A stretch of DNA of 64,000 bases from Flavobacterium beibuense (GTDB lineage: Bacteria; Bacteroidota; Bacteroidia; Flavobacteriales; Flavobacteriaceae): the NCBI RefSeq assembly GCF_004151245.1, contig NZ_JUIW01000005.1, positions 186,001-250,000 of the forward strand. The letters run 5' to 3'. Below the pieces are notes generated by a model, which was not told the DNA's origin, ran no database searches, and was given only the letters and a program-made list of their open reading frames with translations. Position numbers and translations under genes: made by a program. How positions within the stretch are numbered: the stretch's first letter is position 1; every line of letters starts with the position of its first letter. Below are positions 1 through 8,182 of the stretch, piece by piece.

Positions 1-1
1 A

Positions 2-2797
2 GGTAACCCTAACTTTGGTTTGGTGAGGACTTTAATGGTGGGGGTTAAAAATGGCTATGAAGTTGGAGAGCCGGGAGCTAGGAAATTAAGGGGAGAAGTT
101 TGGTTTAATGAACTTCGACTTTCTGATATGGACAGCAAAGGTGGTATGGCCGGATTGGCAAATATGGATACTAACTTTGCCGATTTTGCAACACTTTCTG
201 CTACGGGTAGGGTAAGTACTGTAGGCTTTGGTTCTATTGAACAGGGGCCGAACGAGCGTAGCAGGGAAGATGCCAAACAGTATAACATTGTAACCAATGT
301 TAATGTTGGTAAGCTTTTACCTAAAAAATGGGGTATTAACCTGCCGTTTAACTATGGGGTGGGAGAGGAAATTATTACTCCGGAGTACGATCCGTACCAG
401 CAGGATGTTAAGCTGGATCAGATGATTGATCTGGCAGAGACACAGGAAGAAAAAGACAATATACGTGACAGGGCTATTGATTATACAAAAACTAAGAGTA
501 TTAATTTTATAGGTGTTAAAAAGGAGAGATCTCCGGAACAGAAACCGCATATTTATGATCCTGAAAATATAACATTGTCCTATTCTTACAACCAGATAGA
601 TCATCATGATTATGAGATTGAGAGCATGCTTGATCAAAGGGTGAGGACATCGGCAGATTATAATTACTCTTTTAGTGCGAAACCGGTTGAGCCTTTTGCT
701 AAGAACAAGATGATGAGCAAAAGCCAGTATTGGAAAATATTAAGGGACTTCAATTTTAATTATGTTCCGTCAAACATATCTTTCAGTACTAATATACTAA
801 GGCAGTTTAACAGGCAGGAGTTCAGAAATGTTGATGTAGAAGGTATTCCTATCAATCCGCTGTACAGGAGGAATTATTTCTTTGACTATCAGTATGGTTT
901 TAACTATATTCTTTCTAAAGGGCTTAAATTCAATTATAGAGCAGCAACAAGTAATATTGTAAGAAACTATCTTGATGAAGACGGTGCGCCTATTGAGGAA
1001 CTTACTGTTTGGGATGGGTTTTGGGATCCGGGCACTGCTAACACTCATATGCAGCAGTTAACCATGAACTATGATCTTCCTATTAATAAGATACCGTTTC
1101 TTTCATTTGTTAAATCAACTTATACTTATACGTCGACGTTTAACTGGCAGCGTTCTAACGATGCATTGCGTTATTATACTCCTCCTGACGAGAATATAAC
1201 ATATGATCTAGGAAACACTATTCAAAACTCAGCAGAGCATAAGTTGAATACAGCTCTTAGTATGGATATGTTTTATAAATACATTGGTTTAACTAATAAA
1301 AAACCAGCTAAGAATGCTAAACCCCAGGCTCCTAAACCCGGACAAAAAATTACCAGTAACGAGAAAGCAGGTAGCGATGGTAATATGTTTGTAAACGGAC
1401 TTATTGGTGTTGTGACAAGTGTAAAGACTATTGGTATTGACTATAGGCAAAATGAAGGTACATTGTTGCCGGGTTATACAGAGGGTATTGGTTTCTTTGG
1501 GACAAGTAAGCCGGGTATTGATTATATATTTGGAGGGCAGGGTAATATTGCTGCTCAAATGGGTGCTGACGGTTACCTTACCACTTACAGGGATTATAAC
1601 CAAAACTTTACCCGAACAAGAACAGAGGTGCTTAGAATGACGGCGGCCATTAATCTTTTCCCTGATTTGAATATAGATCTTAATGCTGACAGGTCTTATT
1701 CAAGAAACAGTTCTGAACAATATTTTGTAGATCTAGACAGTGGAAGTCCTGTTTATACACCTGAATCGCCATATGATATGGGTATGATGCAGATGACAAC
1801 TATCCTTATTAAAACGGCATTTAGCAGAAGTGATGTAAACGGATCGGAAGCATTTGACCAAATGCGTGAAAACAGAATAATTGTAGCTAACAGGCTTGCA
1901 GAACAACATTATGGATCAGGAGGTATTCCAAGATATAATGTACCGGGAGAGGATATTAACGCGGGAAGTGATTACAGTATAGCTAATGCGGGTTATCCTG
2001 TAGGCTACGGTAAAAATACACAGGCGGTATTGTTGCCGGCTTTCCTTGCGGCTTATTCAGGTCAAGATGCCGGAGATGTTAAAACCAGCCCGTTTAGGGA
2101 TGTTCCGTTGCCAAACTGGATAGTGAAGTACACCGGGTTAATGCGTTATAAATACTTTAAAGAAAGATTTAAACGTTTCTCGTTGCAGCATGGTTACACA
2201 GCTAAATATAATATTAGTTCTTACCGTACAAATCTTGAATATTCAAGTAATAATCCTGACGGAGCAGATGCTAATGGTGATTTTATTAATCAGATTATTA
2301 TATCTAATGTTAACTTAACAGAGCAGTTTAATCCACTTATCCGTATAGATATGGAAATGAAAAACTCTATTAAGATACTTGCTGAGATTAAAAAAGACCG
2401 TACGCTTAACATGAGTTTTGATAACAGCTTGCTTACAGAAGTTAGGGGTAATGAATATACCTTAGGTTTAGGTTACCGCATTAAGGATGTAACCATAACT
2501 TCGAGCCTTGCCGATAATCCTACTAATGTTATTAAAAGTGATATAAACCTTAAGGGCGACTTTACTTTAAGGAAGAATGAAACCATAGTGCGTTATCTTG
2601 ATTATGACAACAATCAGCTGGGTGGCGGACAGAATATATGGTCGTTTAAATTTACTGCCGATTATTCTTTCAGCAAAAACCTTACGGCGATATTCTATTA
2701 TGACCATTCATTCTCTAAGGCGGTAATATCTACAGCTTATCCGTTAACAAACATACGCTCAGGATTTACGCTTAGGTATAATTTTGGAAATAATTAA
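2..2797 (+). CDS. sprA: Cell-surface protein SprA, C-terminal part (5' end outside window)
   Basis: C-terminal ~930 residues of SprA, the giant outer-membrane beta-barrel that forms the translocon of the type IX secretion system and is needed for gliding in flavobacteria. The reading frame is open from base 2, so the gene starts upstream; a TTG at 20 is not a credible start because the frame and the family homology (a GLVRTLMVGVKN-like stretch) continue before it. The motif GEVWFNELRLS lies about 30 residues into the visible part, and the remainder is rich in alternating aromatic/polar strands ending in a typical barrel strand (SGFTLRYNFGNN). Full family members are about 2,300-2,500 residues, so roughly 60 percent is missing through window truncation, not decay. 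Followed by gcvH, which has its own promoter. Confidence 0.93.
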   Translation, partial: GNPNFGLVRTLMVGVKNGYEVGEPGARKLRGEVWFNELRLSDMDSKGGMAGLANMDTNFADFATLSATGRVSTVGFGSIEQGPNERSREDAKQYNIVTNVNVGKLLPKKWGINLPFNYGVGEEIITPEYDPYQQDVKLDQMIDLAETQEEKDNIRDRAIDYTKTKSINFIGVKKERSPEQKPHIYDPENITLSYSYNQIDHHDYEIESMLDQRVRTSADYNYSFSAKPVEPFAKNKMMSKSQYWKILRDFNFNYVPSNISFSTNILRQFNRQEFRNVDVEGIPINPLYRRNYFFDYQYGFNYILSKGLKFNYRAATSNIVRNYLDEDGAPIEELTVWDGFWDPGTANTHMQQLTMNYDLPINKIPFLSFVKSTYTYTSTFNWQRSNDALRYYTPPDENITYDLGNTIQNSAEHKLNTALSMDMFYKYIGLTNKKPAKNAKPQAPKPGQKITSNEKAGSDGNMFVNGLIGVVTSVKTIGIDYRQNEGTLLPGYTEGIGFFGTSKPGIDYIFGGQGNIAAQMGADGYLTTYRDYNQNFTRTRTEVLRMTAAINLFPDLNIDLNADRSYSRNSSEQYFVDLDSGSPVYTPESPYDMGMMQMTTILIKTAFSRSDVNGSEAFDQMRENRIIVANRLAEQHYGSGGIPRYNVPGEDINAGSDYSIANAGYPVGYGKNTQAVLLPAFLAAYSGQDAGDVKTSPFRDVPLPNWIVKYTGLMRYKYFKERFKRFSLQHGYTAKYNISSYRTNLEYSSNNPDGADANGDFINQIIISNVNLTEQFNPLIRIDMEMKNSIKILAEIKKDRTLNMSFDNSLLTEVRGNEYTLGLGYRIKDVTITSSLADNPTNVIKSDINLKGDFTLRKNETIVRYLDYDNNQLGGGQNIWSFKFTADYSFSKNLTAIFYYDHSFSKAVISTAYPLTNIRSGFTLRYNFGNN

Positions 2798-2829
2798 AAA
2801 AAACATTTTATAATTATTTTTATAAGGCA

Positions 2830-2837
2830 TACATTTG
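2830..2837 (+). promoter_or_regulatory. Bacteroidota -7 box before gcvH
   Basis: TACATTTG fits the Bacteroidota -7 consensus TAnnTTTG and lies 18 nt before the gcvH ATG. No clear -33 TTTG at the right spacing was seen. Confidence 0.55.
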
Positions 2838-2855
2838 CTAAAAATATAAACGAAC

Positions 2856-3236
2856 ATGAATATTCCGGCAAATTTAAAGTACACAAAAGACCACGAGTGG
2901 GTTAAAATAGAAGGTGACGTAGCTACTGTAGGCATTACAGATTTTGCTCAAAAAGAACTTGGTGATATTGTTTATGTAGAAGTTGAGACCCTAGATCAGA
3001 CTCTTGATAAAGATGAAGTTTTTGGTACAGTTGAAGCTGTTAAAACAGTATCTGACCTGTTTTTACCTTTATCAGGTGAAATTATTGAGTTTAACGAAGC
3101 TCTTGAAACGGCTCCTGAAACAGTAAATACTGATGCTTATGGCGACGGTTGGATGATTAAAGTGAAAATCGCTAACATGGACGAGGTAAGTGAATTGCTG
3201 GATAGCGAACAATATAAAGAGTTAATTGGCGCGTAA
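2856..3236 (+). CDS. gcvH: Glycine cleavage system H protein
   Basis: A 126-residue lipoyl-carrier protein that shuttles the aminomethyl group between the P, T and L proteins in cytoplasmic glycine catabolism. The start motif ([12 protein letters not shown]) and the lipoylation site context [12 protein letters not shown], with the modified lysine at about residue 63, are intact. Length is normal for the family. No gcvP, gcvT or lpd is nearby, so the other subunits must be encoded elsewhere. The 3' end overlaps the proposed TTG start of the next gene by 11 bp. Confidence 0.97.
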   Translation: MNIPANLKYTKDHEWVKIEGDVATVGITDFAQKELGDIVYVEVETLDQTLDKDEVFGTVEAVKTVSDLFLPLSGEIIEFNEALETAPETVNTDAYGDGWMIKVKIANMDEVSELLDSEQYKELIGA

Positions 3237-3597
3237 TAAAACTCTTTGGGGTGCGGTATTATGGATGCTGCTTATTGCTGTATTCTGTCTTGTTACCGCT
3301 AATACCTTTAACGGTTTTCAAAGATTTCCGATACCTTATAAAGATAAAATAGTTCATTTTACTTTTTATTTTGTGTTGGTGCTTTTATGGAATACTTCTT
3401 TAAAGCATCATGATAATAAAAGTAAATTAAGGCTTTATGTTTTTCTTGGTGCTGTTTTTTACGGAGTGCTTATAGAAATATTTCAGAAGCTTTTTACTCT
3501 GACCAGAAGTTTTGACTTTACAGATATTCTAGCCAATACACTGGGTGCTTTTTTAGGAACTCTTATTGTATGGCTGCTAAATAGAAATAAAGAATAA
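3226..3597 (+). CDS. VanZ-like family membrane protein
   Basis: A 123-residue protein with about four membrane segments in VanZ-like arrangement, including the family hallmark F(P)xxDKxxHFxxF ([14 protein letters not shown]) and a GVLIEIFQ segment. The biochemical role of stand-alone VanZ-like proteins is unknown; VanZ itself is linked to teicoplanin resistance. I place the start at a TTG inside the gcvH stop region, because the first in-frame ATG (3265) would remove the basic N-terminus and part of the first helix. The 11-bp overlap suggests translational coupling to gcvH. Two hairpin terminators follow. Confidence 0.8.
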   Translation: MARNKTLWGAVLWMLLIAVFCLVTANTFNGFQRFPIPYKDKIVHFTFYFVLVLLWNTSLKHHDNKSKLRLYVFLGAVFYGVLIEIFQKLFTLTRSFDFTDILANTLGAFLGTLIVWLLNRNKE

Positions 3598-3600
3598 TTA

Positions 3601-3630
3601 TAATCCCGCTATAAGCGGGATTATTTGTTT
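3601..3630 (+). terminator. Intrinsic terminator after gcvH-vanZ
   Basis: Perfect 10-bp stem (TAATCCCGCT / AGCGGGATTA) with a 3-nt loop, followed by TTTGTTTT. Confidence 0.85.
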
Positions 3631-3656
3631 TAATCAGCTATATTCTATATGCTTAA

Positions 3657-3697
3657 ATAAAAAAAGCCTTCCCGTTATGGAAGGCCTTCTTTTTTCA
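3657..3697 (+). terminator. Second hairpin terminator, tandem
   Basis: Stem GCCTTCC / GGAAGGC with flanking A-run upstream and CTTCTTTTTT downstream; it could work in both directions. It sits about 30 bp beyond the first terminator, giving a strong double insulation between vanZ and the ctaB cluster. Confidence 0.75.
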
Positions 3698-3870
3698 TAG
3701 CAAATTTTCCCAATTTTCCTTTTCATACAGGCTGTGAGAAACTGTTCAGCCGTATATCTATATAGATGCATATTTATATGAAAAGGTTGCGTTGGGTATG
3801 AAAAAAAATATTTTTTCTTTAAATAAGCGTTTTAAAAAGCTAATGCTTTGAAGAAAAGCAATTTTTCAAG
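3698..3870. other. Non-coding gap with two inverted repeats before ctaB
   Basis: No credible gene. It contains a bulged hairpin at 3725-3755 (ATAC-A-GGCTG pairing with CAGCC-GTAT) followed at once by a perfect 12-bp palindrome at 3756-3767 (ATCTATATAGAT). A 17-codon ATG frame at 3798-3851 is probably chance. Confidence 0.4.
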
Positions 3871-3878
3871 TATCTTTG
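3847..3878 (+). promoter_or_regulatory. Promoter of the ctaB-cox cluster
   Basis: TTTG at 3847-3850, 20-nt spacer, TATCTTTG at 3871-3878: a textbook Bacteroidota -33/-7 promoter. It places transcription start near 3885 and therefore rules out the TTG at 3876 as the ctaB start. Confidence 0.8.
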
Positions 3879-3896
3879 CGCCAGTTTTTGAAAACA

Positions 3897-4811
3897 ATGA
3901 AAATTACTTTGGACGCTTCAGAAAAAACAGTTTCAGTTAAGACCTTATTTGCAGACTTTACAGCAATTACTAAGGCGAGACTTGCAATAAGTGTAGTTTT
4001 TTCTTCTATGGCAGGATATTTATTGGGTGTTTCTGATGAGTATCCGTTTAGTTGGGTTACTTTTATGTTGCTTGGTATAGGTGGTTACTGTATGGTAGGC
4101 GCTTCTAATGTTTTTAACCAGATTATAGAAAAAGATCTGGACTCCCTTATGGACAGGACTAAAAACAGGCCTGTTCCTTCCGGAAAAATTTCAGTAAAAA
4201 ATGCGTTTTATATAGGTTGTGCCTTAACGATTGCCGGTATAGCTATTTTGTATAGTATTAACCCTAAAACAGCAATGTTTGGTGCTATATCAATCTTCCT
4301 TTATACCAGTATCTATACACCGTTAAAAACAAAAACTCCGCTTGCGGTTTTTGTTGGTGCTTTTCCTGGTGCCATACCGTTTATGTTAGGATGGGTTGCT
4401 GCAACAAATAACTTTGGTATTGAGGCAGGTACACTGTTTATGATTCAGTTTTTTTGGCAATTCCCACACTTTTGGGCTATTGGCTGGTTTTTGTATGACG
4501 ATTATAAAAAGGCAGGCTTCTTTATGTTGCCTACCCGTAAAAAAGATAAAAAAACGGCTTTATATACCATACTGTATACAATTTGGCTGATACTTGCCTC
4601 GCTACTTCCGGTAACGGGATTAACAGGTGAACTTAAATTAAGTTATGTGTCTGCTGTTGTTGTGTTGTTGGTGGGTGTATGGATGTTGGTTTATGCTGTT
4701 AAGCTTTATAATAAAATGGATGGGCCTGCTGCCCGAAAACTAATGTTGGTAAGTGTATCATATATTTCGCTTTTACAGGTTATATATGTGCTAGATAAAT
4801 TTATCCGATAA
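3897..4811 (+). CDS. ctaB: Protoheme IX farnesyltransferase (heme O synthase)
   Basis: UbiA-superfamily membrane prenyltransferase of 304 residues that attaches a farnesyl group to heme b to give heme O, the precursor of heme A for cytochrome oxidase. The Asp-rich active-site motif N..IEKDLDSLMDRTKNRP lies at about residues 73-92, and about eight to nine membrane helices follow. The ATG at 3897 was chosen because the upstream in-frame TTG lies inside the promoter -7 box. The stop overlaps the next ATG by 1 nt, so the downstream oxidase subunit III gene is probably translationally coupled. No ctaA (heme A synthase) is adjacent. Confidence 0.95.
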   Translation: MKITLDASEKTVSVKTLFADFTAITKARLAISVVFSSMAGYLLGVSDEYPFSWVTFMLLGIGGYCMVGASNVFNQIIEKDLDSLMDRTKNRPVPSGKISVKNAFYIGCALTIAGIAILYSINPKTAMFGAISIFLYTSIYTPLKTKTPLAVFVGAFPGAIPFMLGWVAATNNFGIEAGTLFMIQFFWQFPHFWAIGWFLYDDYKKAGFFMLPTRKKDKKTALYTILYTIWLILASLLPVTGLTGELKLSYVSAVVVLLVGVWMLVYAVKLYNKMDGPAARKLMLVSVSYISLLQVIYVLDKFIR

Positions 4812-5401
4812 TGATTATGGTAGAGAAAATGTCACTTCAGGAGCATGAGCTAAGAAATGCTAGGTCTAAAAAAATGCTTCTTTGGTTTGCAATGATAAGC
4901 ATGTTTATGACTTTTGCCGGTTTAACCAGTGCTTATGTGGTTAGTGCTTCAAGGCCGGACTGGCTAAATACATTTAAGCTTCCTAATGCATTTATAATAA
5001 GCACGGTTGTTATAGTGATAAGCAGCTTTACTTTTCATTTTGCAAAAACCTTTGTAAAAAAAGGTGATAATAAAACAGCCGGGATATTATTGTTGGCTAC
5101 ACTGGCGCTTGGTATTGCCTTTGTTTTTTGCCAGTTTAACGGTTTTCAGGAAATAATAGAAAGTGGGTATTTTTTTACCGGAAGTGAGAGTACGGTGACT
5201 ACCTCTTTTGTTTATATAGTTACTGTAGTGCATTTAGTTCACCTTTTTGCAGGGCTTATAGTGCTTTTAGTGGTAATTTATAATCATTTTAAACAAAAAT
5301 ACAATCCCTCTCAAACCCTTGGTATAGAGTTAGGTGCGATGTTTTGGCACTTTTTGGATATTTTGTGGGTTTACTTGTTTTTGTTTTTATATTTCTATTA
5401 A
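4811..5401 (+). CDS. Heme-copper oxidase subunit III (short form)
   Basis: A 196-residue, five-helix subunit III-type protein of the cytochrome oxidase. Family features include the helix-rich architecture, an acidic residue in the middle helix, and the closing segment with GAMFWHFLDILWVYLFLFLYFY, which matches the WHFxDxxWxxxF ending of subunit III proteins. Its start could be 4811, 4817 or 4829 (three in-frame ATGs). It is one of two subunit III genes in tandem; many Bacteroidota carry this pair. Subunits I and II are not in this window. Confidence 0.9.
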   Translation: MIMVEKMSLQEHELRNARSKKMLLWFAMISMFMTFAGLTSAYVVSASRPDWLNTFKLPNAFIISTVVIVISSFTFHFAKTFVKKGDNKTAGILLLATLALGIAFVFCQFNGFQEIIESGYFFTGSESTVTTSFVYIVTVVHLVHLFAGLIVLLVVIYNHFKQKYNPSQTLGIELGAMFWHFLDILWVYLFLFLYFY

Positions 5402-5413
5402 TGAAAAAAAATG

Positions 5414-5421
5414 TAAATTTG
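5414..5421 (+). promoter_or_regulatory. Possible internal -7 box before second subunit III gene
   Basis: TAAATTTG fits TAnnTTTG and lies 27 nt before the ATG at 5449. No -33 element at the expected distance; may be an internal promoter of the cluster. Confidence 0.35.
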
Positions 5422-5448
5422 GAAACTTTTTATAATTAACTAACTTTT

Positions 5449-6435
5449 ATGGCAGCGACAGTTACTTCAACAGCTACTACAGGTAAAACATGGGACGGCG
5501 GTAATGAGCCTATGGGTGCAAGTTATGGCAAGATGATGATGTGGTTTTTCATCGTATCAGATGCTTTAACTTTCTCAGGATTCCTTGCAGCTTACGGTTT
5601 TTCAAGATTTAAATTTATTGAAACATGGCCTATAGCCGATGAAGTGTTTAATCACTTCCCTTTTATGCACGGTGTTGATGCGCCGATGTACTATGTGGCA
5701 TTCATGACATTTATCCTAATTTTCTCTTCAGTAACTATGGTACTGGCAGTTGATGCAGGTCATCAAATGAAAAAGACTAAAGTTGCTATTTACATGCTTC
5801 TTACCATTGTAGGTGGTTTTATATTCCTTGGCTCTCAGGCTTGGGAGTGGAAAAACTTCATTAAAGGAGAGTATGGTGCTATAGAGACTAAAGGTGGTGC
5901 AATACTACAGTTTGTAACTAAAGCAGAAGATGGTAGCTATGAAAGAGTTAAGCTTGCTGATTTTGCTGCTCATTTAGAAACAGACAGAGTTAATAATACC
6001 AGAAGCAACGGTATTTGGTTTGAAGAGTCGGCTGATCTTCCATCGGTTAGTTTAGATGAAGTTGTTAAAGGTTTTGAAGCTCATCCTGAAATTTTAGTGA
6101 GAACTGAAATTATTAAGGATAAACATAAAACTGTACTTTCAAGAGAAGAGTCTTTAGTAAGAATGAAAGACGCTCAAATAGTGGTTGAAGGTGCTAACCT
6201 TGAAAGAAATGAATACGGTCATAAACTTTTTGCTGATTTCTTCTTCTTTATTACAGGTTTTCACGGTTTCCACGTATTCTCTGGGGTAATGATTAATGTT
6301 CTTATCTTCCTTAATGTTATATTAGGTACTTACGAGAAGAGAAGAAGTTATGAGATGGTTGAGAAAGTAGGTCTTTACTGGCACTTTGTAGACTTAGTTT
6401 GGGTGTTTGTATTTACATTCTTCTATCTTGTTTAA
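5449..6435 (+). CDS. Cytochrome c oxidase subunit III (long form with soluble insertion)
   Basis: A 328-residue subunit III. Residues about 25-135 hold the first helices, residues about 138-250 form a hydrophilic insertion not expected in a canonical subunit III, and the last two helices follow with the conserved TGFHGFHVFSG and YWHFVDLVWVFVFTFFYL segments. Family knowledge: subunit III stabilises the catalytic subunit and the proton-uptake path. The insertion is in frame and codon use looks like its neighbours, so it is a real lineage feature and not a frameshift. It probably lies outside the membrane; its role is unknown. Confidence 0.9.
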   Translation: MAATVTSTATTGKTWDGGNEPMGASYGKMMMWFFIVSDALTFSGFLAAYGFSRFKFIETWPIADEVFNHFPFMHGVDAPMYYVAFMTFILIFSSVTMVLAVDAGHQMKKTKVAIYMLLTIVGGFIFLGSQAWEWKNFIKGEYGAIETKGGAILQFVTKAEDGSYERVKLADFAAHLETDRVNNTRSNGIWFEESADLPSVSLDEVVKGFEAHPEILVRTEIIKDKHKTVLSREESLVRMKDAQIVVEGANLERNEYGHKLFADFFFFITGFHGFHVFSGVMINVLIFLNVILGTYEKRRSYEMVEKVGLYWHFVDLVWVFVFTFFYLV

Positions 6436-6456
6436 TAGTAAAAAAGTATAATTATC

Positions 6457-6807
6457 ATGGCACATACTCACGAATCTAATACAAAAAGAATTTGGTTTGT
6501 TTTTGGCTTACTGTCTGTAATCACTGTTGTAGAGGTTGCATTAGGTATTGCAAAACCGGATTTCTTATATAAGACAGACCTTTTCAATATGCACTTATTG
6601 AACTGGATATTTATAATACTAACTGTAGCAAAAGCTTATTATATCATGTGGGCCTTCATGCACCTTGAAGGAGAGAAGGCGAACCTAAGATGGTCTATTG
6701 TAGCCCCACTGGTATTTTTAATTATCTATTTAGTGTTCATCTTACTTATAGAAGGTAATTATGTATTTGATGTGTTCAAGGAATCTCAATATAAATGGAT
6801 CTTCTAA
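6457..6807 (+). CDS. Cytochrome c oxidase subunit IV family protein
   Basis: A 116-residue membrane protein with three predicted helices and the pattern of the bacterial subunit IV/CyoD-like family (AHTHESNTKRIWFVFGLLSVITVVEV at the start split by a short polar turn, then WAFMHLEGEKANLRW). It is the small fourth subunit associated with heme-copper oxidases. It lies 21 bp after the long subunit III gene, and a strong terminator follows, so it probably ends the primary oxidase transcript. Confidence 0.88.
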   Translation: MAHTHESNTKRIWFVFGLLSVITVVEVALGIAKPDFLYKTDLFNMHLLNWIFIILTVAKAYYIMWAFMHLEGEKANLRWSIVAPLVFLIIYLVFILLIEGNYVFDVFKESQYKWIF

Positions 6808-6823
6808 TACACATATTAACTAT

Positions 6824-6854
6824 AAAAAAGGCGGTTTTTCAACCGCCTTTTTTT
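6824..6854 (+). terminator. Intrinsic terminator after cox subunit IV gene
   Basis: Perfect 13-bp stem (six A, GGCGGTT / AACCGCC, six T) with a 4-nt loop and a T-run. Confidence 0.9.
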
Positions 6855-6861
6855 AATTTTG
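6854..6861 (+). promoter_or_regulatory. -7 box directly after the terminator
   Basis: TAATTTTG fits TAnnTTTG, 19 nt before the ATG at 6881. It shares its first base with the end of the terminator T-run, suggesting a separate transcript for the SCO-containing half of the cluster. Confidence 0.45.
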
Positions 6862-6880
6862 TACCCGGAAACTTCCCGAT

Positions 6881-7546
6881 ATGAAAAAAAAGATTGTCCT
6901 TATAAGTCTGCTTATACTTCCTATTACTGCCTACATTTATTTTTCAATGGTTAAGCATAATTCACTTTTTCTGTCAACGCTGGTAGAAGATGTTGATGAG
7001 CTTCCAGACGGGACATCATTAAGTGGTGAGCCTGTTTTACTTGAAAACAAAATTTCTATTGTTGGCTTTCCGGGTAGTGATATCCTTAAAAGAAAAGAAA
7101 GCCTTTTTAACCTCAACCAGAAGATTGCAAACAAGTATGAAACATTTGATGATTTTCAAATGGTGATGCTTGTGCCTAAAGGTAGCGATGAACAGGTTGA
7201 AAAAGCAATAAGTGACCTGAAGGTTATGAGTGACCTTTCTAAATGGAAATTCTTATTTGCAGATCCGGAGCAGATAGCAGCTTTTCATAGTTCATTGCAG
7301 ACAGCACAGCCTCTTGATGCCGATTCAGGTTCATTTTATGTTTACATCATAGATAAGAAAAGAAACCTGAGAGGGCGTAACGGAGAAGGTAAAAGAGGAA
7401 AAGGTAAGGATGTGATAGACGGATACAATACTTTTTCTGCCTCTGAACTTCATAACGAGATGAATGAAGATGTTATGATACTGCTTAGGGAATACAGACT
7501 TGCGTTGAAAAAGAACGAAGGTAAAGGAGTGAAGAGAAAAATATAA
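6881..7546 (+). CDS. Membrane-anchored Cys-less SCO/thioredoxin-fold-like protein
   Basis: A 221-residue protein with one N-terminal membrane anchor (about residues 4-22). The rest parallels the SCO protein encoded next door in segment order: a beta strand (KISIVGFPG) where SCO has its Cys-containing strand, then a helix, WKFLFADPEQI against WHFLTGDRDYI in SCO, FYVYIIDKKRNLRGR against GLFALVDKEGNIRCR, and a C-terminal YNTFSASEL..EM helix against YYDGTAESGVKEI. It contains no cysteine at all, so it cannot bind copper through the SCO CxxxC pair. Likely an assembly-related paralogue that has lost the metal site; this is inference from my own alignment by eye. Six bases separate it from the true SCO gene. 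Confidence 0.7.
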   Translation: MKKKIVLISLLILPITAYIYFSMVKHNSLFLSTLVEDVDELPDGTSLSGEPVLLENKISIVGFPGSDILKRKESLFNLNQKIANKYETFDDFQMVMLVPKGSDEQVEKAISDLKVMSDLSKWKFLFADPEQIAAFHSSLQTAQPLDADSGSFYVYIIDKKRNLRGRNGEGKRGKGKDVIDGYNTFSASELHNEMNEDVMILLREYRLALKKNEGKGVKRKI

Positions 7547-7551
7547 TTACA

Positions 7552-8181
7552 ATGAAAAATAAATATTCATATATAGGCATATCGTTTATAGTTCTGGTTT
7601 TTGGTATATGGGCTGTAAAAGAAATTGGTAACCGTTTTAAAAGGTCAGACTTGTTTGAGGTTGGTCCGGTGCCGTCTTTTGAGCTTACAGATCAGGACAA
7701 CAAAAAGATTACCGATAAGGATTATAGTGGTAAGGTATATGTTATAGAGTTCTTTTTCTCTACCTGTCCTACCATCTGTCCTGTTATGAACCAGAATATG
7801 CTTAAGCTTCAGGATGAGTTTTATGGTAACCCTGAGTTTGGTATTGCTTCTATAACTATCAATCCGGAATATGATACTACTGAGGTTTTAAAGAAACACG
7901 CCGAAGCATTAGGAGCTAAACATTACAATTGGCATTTTTTAACCGGAGACAGAGATTATATTTATAACCTTGCCAATACCGGTTTTAATGTTTACGCAGG
8001 GAAAAATAATGACGCGCCGGGTGGGTTTGAACATTCAGGACTTTTTGCACTTGTAGATAAGGAAGGTAATATCCGTTGCAGGAAAGACCAATATGGTAAT
8101 CCTATAATGTATTATGACGGGACTGCAGAAAGTGGTGTAAAAGAGATTAAAGAAGATATTAAAAAACTATTAGAAGAGTAA
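7552..8181 (+). CDS. SCO1/SenC family copper-delivery protein
   Basis: A 209-residue periplasmic, membrane-anchored thioredoxin-fold protein. It has an N-terminal helix at about residues 7-24, the copper site CPTIC (Cys72 and Cys76), and the third ligand His161 in FEHSGLF. SCO proteins deliver copper to, or reduce, the CuA centre of cytochrome oxidase subunit II. Length is normal. The stop is separated by one base from the start of the DUF420 gene, so the two are co-translated. The location after ctaB and the cox subunits fits an oxidase-assembly role. Confidence 0.95.
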   Translation: MKNKYSYIGISFIVLVFGIWAVKEIGNRFKRSDLFEVGPVPSFELTDQDNKKITDKDYSGKVYVIEFFFSTCPTICPVMNQNMLKLQDEFYGNPEFGIASITINPEYDTTEVLKKHAEALGAKHYNWHFLTGDRDYIYNLANTGFNVYAGKNNDAPGGFEHSGLFALVDKEGNIRCRKDQYGNPIMYYDGTAESGVKEIKEDIKKLLEE

Positions 8182-8182
8182 T

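Noticed and set aside
3798..3851. 17-codon frame in the gap before ctaB
   Set aside because: Too short, Lys/Asn/Phe-rich as expected from AT-rich DNA, no ribosome-binding context.
3876..3896. TTG as start of ctaB
   Set aside because: It lies inside the -7 box; transcription starts after it. The same argument excludes the TTG codons before tolC, coaX and the acyl-CoA-dehydrogenase-like gene.
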